In this document: piece after piece, positions 60,575-64,000 of the stretch
How positions within the stretch are numbered: the first letter of the stretch is position 1
Layout: the number at the start of each line of letters is the position of its first letter
Assembly: GCA_030041495.1 (NCBI GenBank)
Contig: JASHNT010000090.1
Span: 1-64,000, forward strand
Direction: 5' to 3'
Length of the DNA: 64,000 nt
From: Bryobacteraceae bacterium
Lineage (GTDB): Bacteria > Acidobacteriota > Terriglobia > Bryobacterales > Bryobacteraceae
Position numbers and translations under genes: made by a program
Notes under the pieces: generated by a model
What the model was told of the DNA's origin: nothing
Seen by the model: the letters and a program-made list of their open reading frames with translations, nothing else
Databases searched by the model: none

Positions 60575-63500
60575 GTGTCGAGATTCTTCATCAGACGCCC
60601 GATTGTCGCGATGGTGATCGCCATCCTGATGGTGGTGGTCGGATTGGTCTCCGCACTCGCCTTACCGGTGGCGCAGTTTCCAAACATCGTTCCGCCCGAA
60701 ATTCAGGTGAACGCGACCTACCCCGGCGCGGACGCGCAAACTCTGGAACAGTCCGTGGCCACGCCGCTCGAAGAACAGATCAGCGGCGTCGACAACATGA
60801 ACTACATGTATTCGGTCAACTCCGGCAGCGGATCGACGCAGATCACCGTCGATTTCGACGTCGCCACCGACCCGAATATCGATCAGGTGCTGACCCAGCT
60901 CCGCACCTCCCAGGCGCAGCCGCAGTTGCCCGCCCAGGTCAACACGGCCGGCTTGATCGTCCAGAAATCGCTTTCCGCGCCGATGATGCTGATCTCGTTG
61001 AACTCTCCCAACGGCTCCTACGACAGCACCTTTCTGGCCAACTACGCCTACATCAACCTGGTCGACGAACTGACGCGTGTCCCCGGAATCGCCAAGATTC
61101 AGGTGTTCGGTGCGGGGCAGTACGCCATGCGCTGCTGGGTGAAGCCGGATCAACTTGCCAAGCTGCACGTCACCGTGCCTCAAATCATCCAGGCGCTGCA
61201 GACGCAGAACAACGTGAATCCTGCGGGTCAGATCGGAGGCGAGCCGGTTCCTCCGGGTCAGCAGTTCACCTACACTGTGCGTGCGCAAGGCCGTCTCACC
61301 ACCCCTGAGGAGTTCGGCGATATCATTCTGCGCGCCAATCCCGATGGATCGATTCTGCGGCTCAAGGACGTGGCTCGCCTGGAACTCGGCGCGCAGACCT
61401 ACAATCTGGCGGGCCGTTATAACGGCAAGCCATCGGCGATTCTGGCCTGCTACCAACTCCCCGGATCGAATGCAGTGGACGCGGCCAAGCGCCTGCGCGC
61501 CCGCATCCAGGAGCTGAGCCAGCGCTTCCCGCCGGATCTGGGTTACACCGTCAGCCTGGACACCACCGCCGCCGTGACCGCCGGGATGCGGGACATCATC
61601 TACACGCTGTTGGAAGCTCTGGCGCTGGTGGTGATTGTCGTTTACATTTTCCTTCAAGGCTGGCGCGCTACTCTGATTCCACTGCTGGCTGTGCCGGTTT
61701 CCCTCATCGGAACGTTCATCGTTTTTCCGATGCTCGGTTTTTCGATCAACACCCTTTCGCTATTCGGATTGGTTCTGGCAATCGGCCTGGTGGTGGACGA
61801 CGCCATTGTGGTGGTCGAGGCAGTGCAGCGCCACATCGAAGAGGGCCTCTCGCCGCGAGAGGCAGCTCTCCAAGCAATGGACGAGGTTTCCGGACCGGTG
61901 ATCGCCATCGCCCTGATCCTGAGCGCGGTGTTCATTCCCACGGTCTTCATTCCCGGAATCACCGGCCGGCTGTATCAGCAGTTCGCGGTGACCATCGCGA
62001 TCTCGGTTATCTTTTCTGCGTTTAACGCGCTCTCGCTGAGTCCAGCGCTTTCGGCTTTGCTGCTGAAGCCAGCTCGCGCCGGCTCGCGCGGGCCTCTCGG
62101 CTTCTTTTTCCGCTGGTTCAACCGCGCCTTCAGACGCGGAACCCAGGCCTACGTCGGCTTGTGCGGAATGTTGATTCGCAAAGCGGCTCTCAGCTTCGTC
62201 GCGTTAGCCGCGGTCACCGCCGGAGCGCTATTCATCGGCGGAAAACTGCCCTCCTCGTTCCTGCCGGAAGAGGATTACGGCTACGTTTACGTGAGTCTTC
62301 AATTGCCCAACGCCTCTTCCATGGAGCGCACCACGGAGGTGGCCAAGCAGGTCGAAAGAGTAATTTTGAACACGCCGGGCGTTCAGGGCTGCACCTCAGT
62401 GATCGGCTTCAGCCTGCTCAGCCGCGTGCAGGATACTTACAACGCGTTCTTCTTCGTCACCGAAAAGCCCTGGGATGAGCGGAAGAAGCCGGAGGAACAA
62501 TACACCGAGATCCGCAATCACATCACGCGCGAGTTGAGCAAGATTCGCGACGGAATCGCGTTCTCCTTTGCGCCGCCCGCGATTCCCGGCGTGGGCACCA
62601 GCGGCGGCGTTACGTTCATGCTCGAAGACCGCTCCGGAGGCGATCTCCAATTCCTGGGCCAAAACGTCGATAAATTCGTCGCCGCCGCGCGCAAGCGTCC
62701 GGAGCTCACCGGCGTCACCTCCACCTTCCTGCCCGGAGTGCCACAGCAGTTTGTGGATGTGGACCGCCCCAAAGTCGAGCGTCAAGGCGTGGACATCGGC
62801 CAGGTGTATCAAACGTTGCAGGCCTTCATGGGCGGATACCTGGTGAACTACTTCAACCGCTTCGGCCGTCAATGGCAGGTTTACGTCGAGGCCGAAGGCG
62901 ATTACCGCACCCGCGCGGAAAATATCGGCCAATTCTACGTCTCCAACGGCGGCGGAGCCATGGTTCCCTTGAGCGCCGTAACGGCCATCCGCAACATCAG
63001 CGGGCCGGAGTTCACCATGCGCTACAACGAGTATCATGCTGCGCAGATTAACGCTTCCGCCGCGCCCGGCTACAGCTCCGGGCAAGCCACCAAGGCGCTG
63101 GAGGAGACCTTCGCCCAGACCATGCCGCGCGAAATGGGCTTCGATTATAGCGGCATGTCGTTCCAGGAGCAGAAAGCGGCGCAAGGAGTTCCTCCCTCCG
63201 CCATTTTCGGTTTGTCCCTGTTGTTCGTGTTCCTGATTCTGGCTGCGCTGTACGAAAGCTGGTCGCTTCCATTCAGCGTCCTTTTGGGAACGCCCGTCGC
63301 AGTTTTCGGCGCTTACCTCACCTTGTGGCTGCGGGCGTTCGAAAACAACGTCTACGCGCAGATCGGGCTGGTGATGCTGATCGGGCTCGCGGCGAAGAAT
63401 GCGATTCTGATCGTGGAGTTCGCCAAAGCCGAATACGAGAAGAAAGGCCGGAGTCTGGACGATGCCGCGCTAACCGGAGCCCGCATCCGTCTGCGGCCCA

Positions 63501-63733
63501 TTCTGATGACCGCGTTCGCGTTCATCCTCGGCTGTGTTCCGCTGTGGATCGCCACCGGCTCTGGAGCGGTTTCGCGCCAGGTGCTGGGCACCGCGGTGAT
63601 CGGAGGAATGCTGGCAGCGTCGTTAATCGCGATTTTCTTCGTTCCGGTAACCTTCGACGTGATTGAACGGCTGGCGCTGCGTTTTTCCAAGAAGGCGCAT
63701 GCGGCTCAAGAAGAAGTGGAGCACGTCCGATGA
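60575..63733 (+). CDS. RND efflux permease (AcrB-like)
   Basis: 1052 residues from GTG 60575, 6 bases after the adaptor. HAE-1 motifs are present: [40 protein letters not shown], the Asp pair in [14 protein letters not shown] and [18 protein letters not shown]. It is closer to AcrB/MexB than to the pair at 33395-39630. Its 3' end overlaps the outer-membrane gene by 4 bases. Confidence 0.96.
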   Translation: MSRFFIRRPIVAMVIAILMVVVGLVSALALPVAQFPNIVPPEIQVNATYPGADAQTLEQSVATPLEEQISGVDNMNYMYSVNSGSGSTQITVDFDVATDPNIDQVLTQLRTSQAQPQLPAQVNTAGLIVQKSLSAPMMLISLNSPNGSYDSTFLANYAYINLVDELTRVPGIAKIQVFGAGQYAMRCWVKPDQLAKLHVTVPQIIQALQTQNNVNPAGQIGGEPVPPGQQFTYTVRAQGRLTTPEEFGDIILRANPDGSILRLKDVARLELGAQTYNLAGRYNGKPSAILACYQLPGSNAVDAAKRLRARIQELSQRFPPDLGYTVSLDTTAAVTAGMRDIIYTLLEALALVVIVVYIFLQGWRATLIPLLAVPVSLIGTFIVFPMLGFSINTLSLFGLVLAIGLVVDDAIVVVEAVQRHIEEGLSPREAALQAMDEVSGPVIAIALILSAVFIPTVFIPGITGRLYQQFAVTIAISVIFSAFNALSLSPALSALLLKPARAGSRGPLGFFFRWFNRAFRRGTQAYVGLCGMLIRKAALSFVALAAVTAGALFIGGKLPSSFLPEEDYGYVYVSLQLPNASSMERTTEVAKQVERVILNTPGVQGCTSVIGFSLLSRVQDTYNAFFFVTEKPWDERKKPEEQYTEIRNHITRELSKIRDGIAFSFAPPAIPGVGTSGGVTFMLEDRSGGDLQFLGQNVDKFVAAARKRPELTGVTSTFLPGVPQQFVDVDRPKVERQGVDIGQVYQTLQAFMGGYLVNYFNRFGRQWQVYVEAEGDYRTRAENIGQFYVSNGGGAMVPLSAVTAIRNISGPEFTMRYNEYHAAQINASAAPGYSSGQATKALEETFAQTMPREMGFDYSGMSFQEQKAAQGVPPSAIFGLSLLFVFLILAALYESWSLPFSVLLGTPVAVFGAYLTLWLRAFENNVYAQIGLVMLIGLAAKNAILIVEFAKAEYEKKGRSLDDAALTGARIRLRPILMTAFAFILGCVPLWIATGSGAVSRQVLGTAVIGGMLAASLIAIFFVPVTFDVIERLALRFSKKAHAAQEEVEHVR

Positions 63734-64000
63734 GGTTTCCGGCGCTGATACTGGCCGCCGCGATGCTGGCCGGATGTACCGTGGGGCCGAACTATCAGCG
63801 CCCCGCGATCGACGTTCCGGCGACCTACCGCAACGCTGACCAAACCTCCGCCGCGCCCTCGCTGGGCTCCCAGAAGTGGTGGACCGTCTTTCAAGACACG
63901 CAGCTTCAGAAACTGATCCGCGCCGCGCTCGCCCAGAATTACGATGTCCGCATTGCGGCATCCCGTATTTTGCAGGCACAGCAGCAGGTGACTCTCACCC
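63730..64000 (+). CDS. RND outer-membrane factor lipoprotein, 3' truncated by window
   Basis: The first 90 codons are visible, from ATG 63730 (ATGA overlap). [20 protein letters not shown] is a lipoprotein signal with Cys16, and [36 protein letters not shown] match OprM/NodT-type TolC channels. It completes a tetR-acrA-acrB-oprM type operon. Confidence 0.9.
   Translation, partial: MRFPALILAAAMLAGCTVGPNYQRPAIDVPATYRNADQTSAAPSLGSQKWWTVFQDTQLQKLIRAALAQNYDVRIAASRILQAQQQVTLT

Noticed and set aside
1..64000. tRNA, rRNA, CRISPR, insertion sequence or prophage genes
   Set aside because: None was recognised in the intergenic gaps or frames; no transposase or integrase motif was seen.

Overview
The window reads as a dense, GC-rich chromosome of an acidobacterium, most like the Solibacter/Bryobacter group (inference from gene content). 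Pointers are a VWA protein of the 'VWFA-related Acidobacterial' type, a DUF1592-type cytochrome/DUF1552 operon with an ankyrin protein, a Reg_prop/Y_Y_Y sensor kinase, exported M16 peptidase pairs, exported DinB proteins and several RND pumps. No rRNA, tRNA, CRISPR array, insertion sequence or prophage is visible.

Layout. 1-2566: an injection-system tip/cargo cassette (VgrG-like spike end, DUF6931 protein, PAAR tip, C39-like cysteine peptidase with zinc ribbons). 2598-8271: housekeeping (DinB protein, phosphohexomutase, 3-methyladenine glycosylase, Gly-rich exported protein, ThpR, PlsY, GpsA). 8275-16592: ECF sigma/anti-sigma/DUF3106 set, a degenerate GGDEF protein, VWA protein, an SDR lacking its catalytic Tyr, M48 peptidase, endonuclease III and an orphan NarL-type regulator. 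16847-19795: FAD reductase and PhyH dioxygenase, translationally coupled, then a LysR regulator. 19835-27827: active/inactive M16 pair with a LolA-like partner, then two SGNH hydrolases around a CE15-type esterase. 27877-31859: exported carboxypeptidase-regulatory-like protein, hicB with a frameshifted hicA, aspartate kinase and cytidylate kinase. 32066-39630: an RND operon with two permeases. 39703-43030: small exported proteins, NUDIX hydrolase and LVIVD propeller protein. 43724-47464: tannase/feruloyl esterase, alpha/beta hydrolase and pobA, a plant-phenolic route. 47613-51168: sensor kinase and response regulator. 51745-58526: five coupled genes for a DUF1592 cytochrome, DUF1552 protein, diheme cytochrome, GR-rich protein and ankyrin protein. 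58698-64000: tetR plus an AcrAB-OprM-type pump, cut by the window edge.

The most interesting signals are decayed pieces between intact genes. hicA (29323-29529) can be read across its whole length only by changing frame four times, and hicBA is bracketed by an imperfect copy of the 3' end of lysC. An AbrB/MazE-like antitoxin and a Doc toxin remnant (51239-51711) are fused by deletion and broken by indels. A GAF-domain fragment sits at 43195-43560. pobA keeps a good ribosome site and full family length only if it starts at an ATC codon.

The best candidate for a little-described functional system is the 5' cassette whose probable cargo is a C39-like peptidase with zinc ribbons. Next is the coupled DUF1592/DUF1552/diheme cytochrome/ankyrin operon. 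All family assignments come from reading motifs by eye; no search was run.
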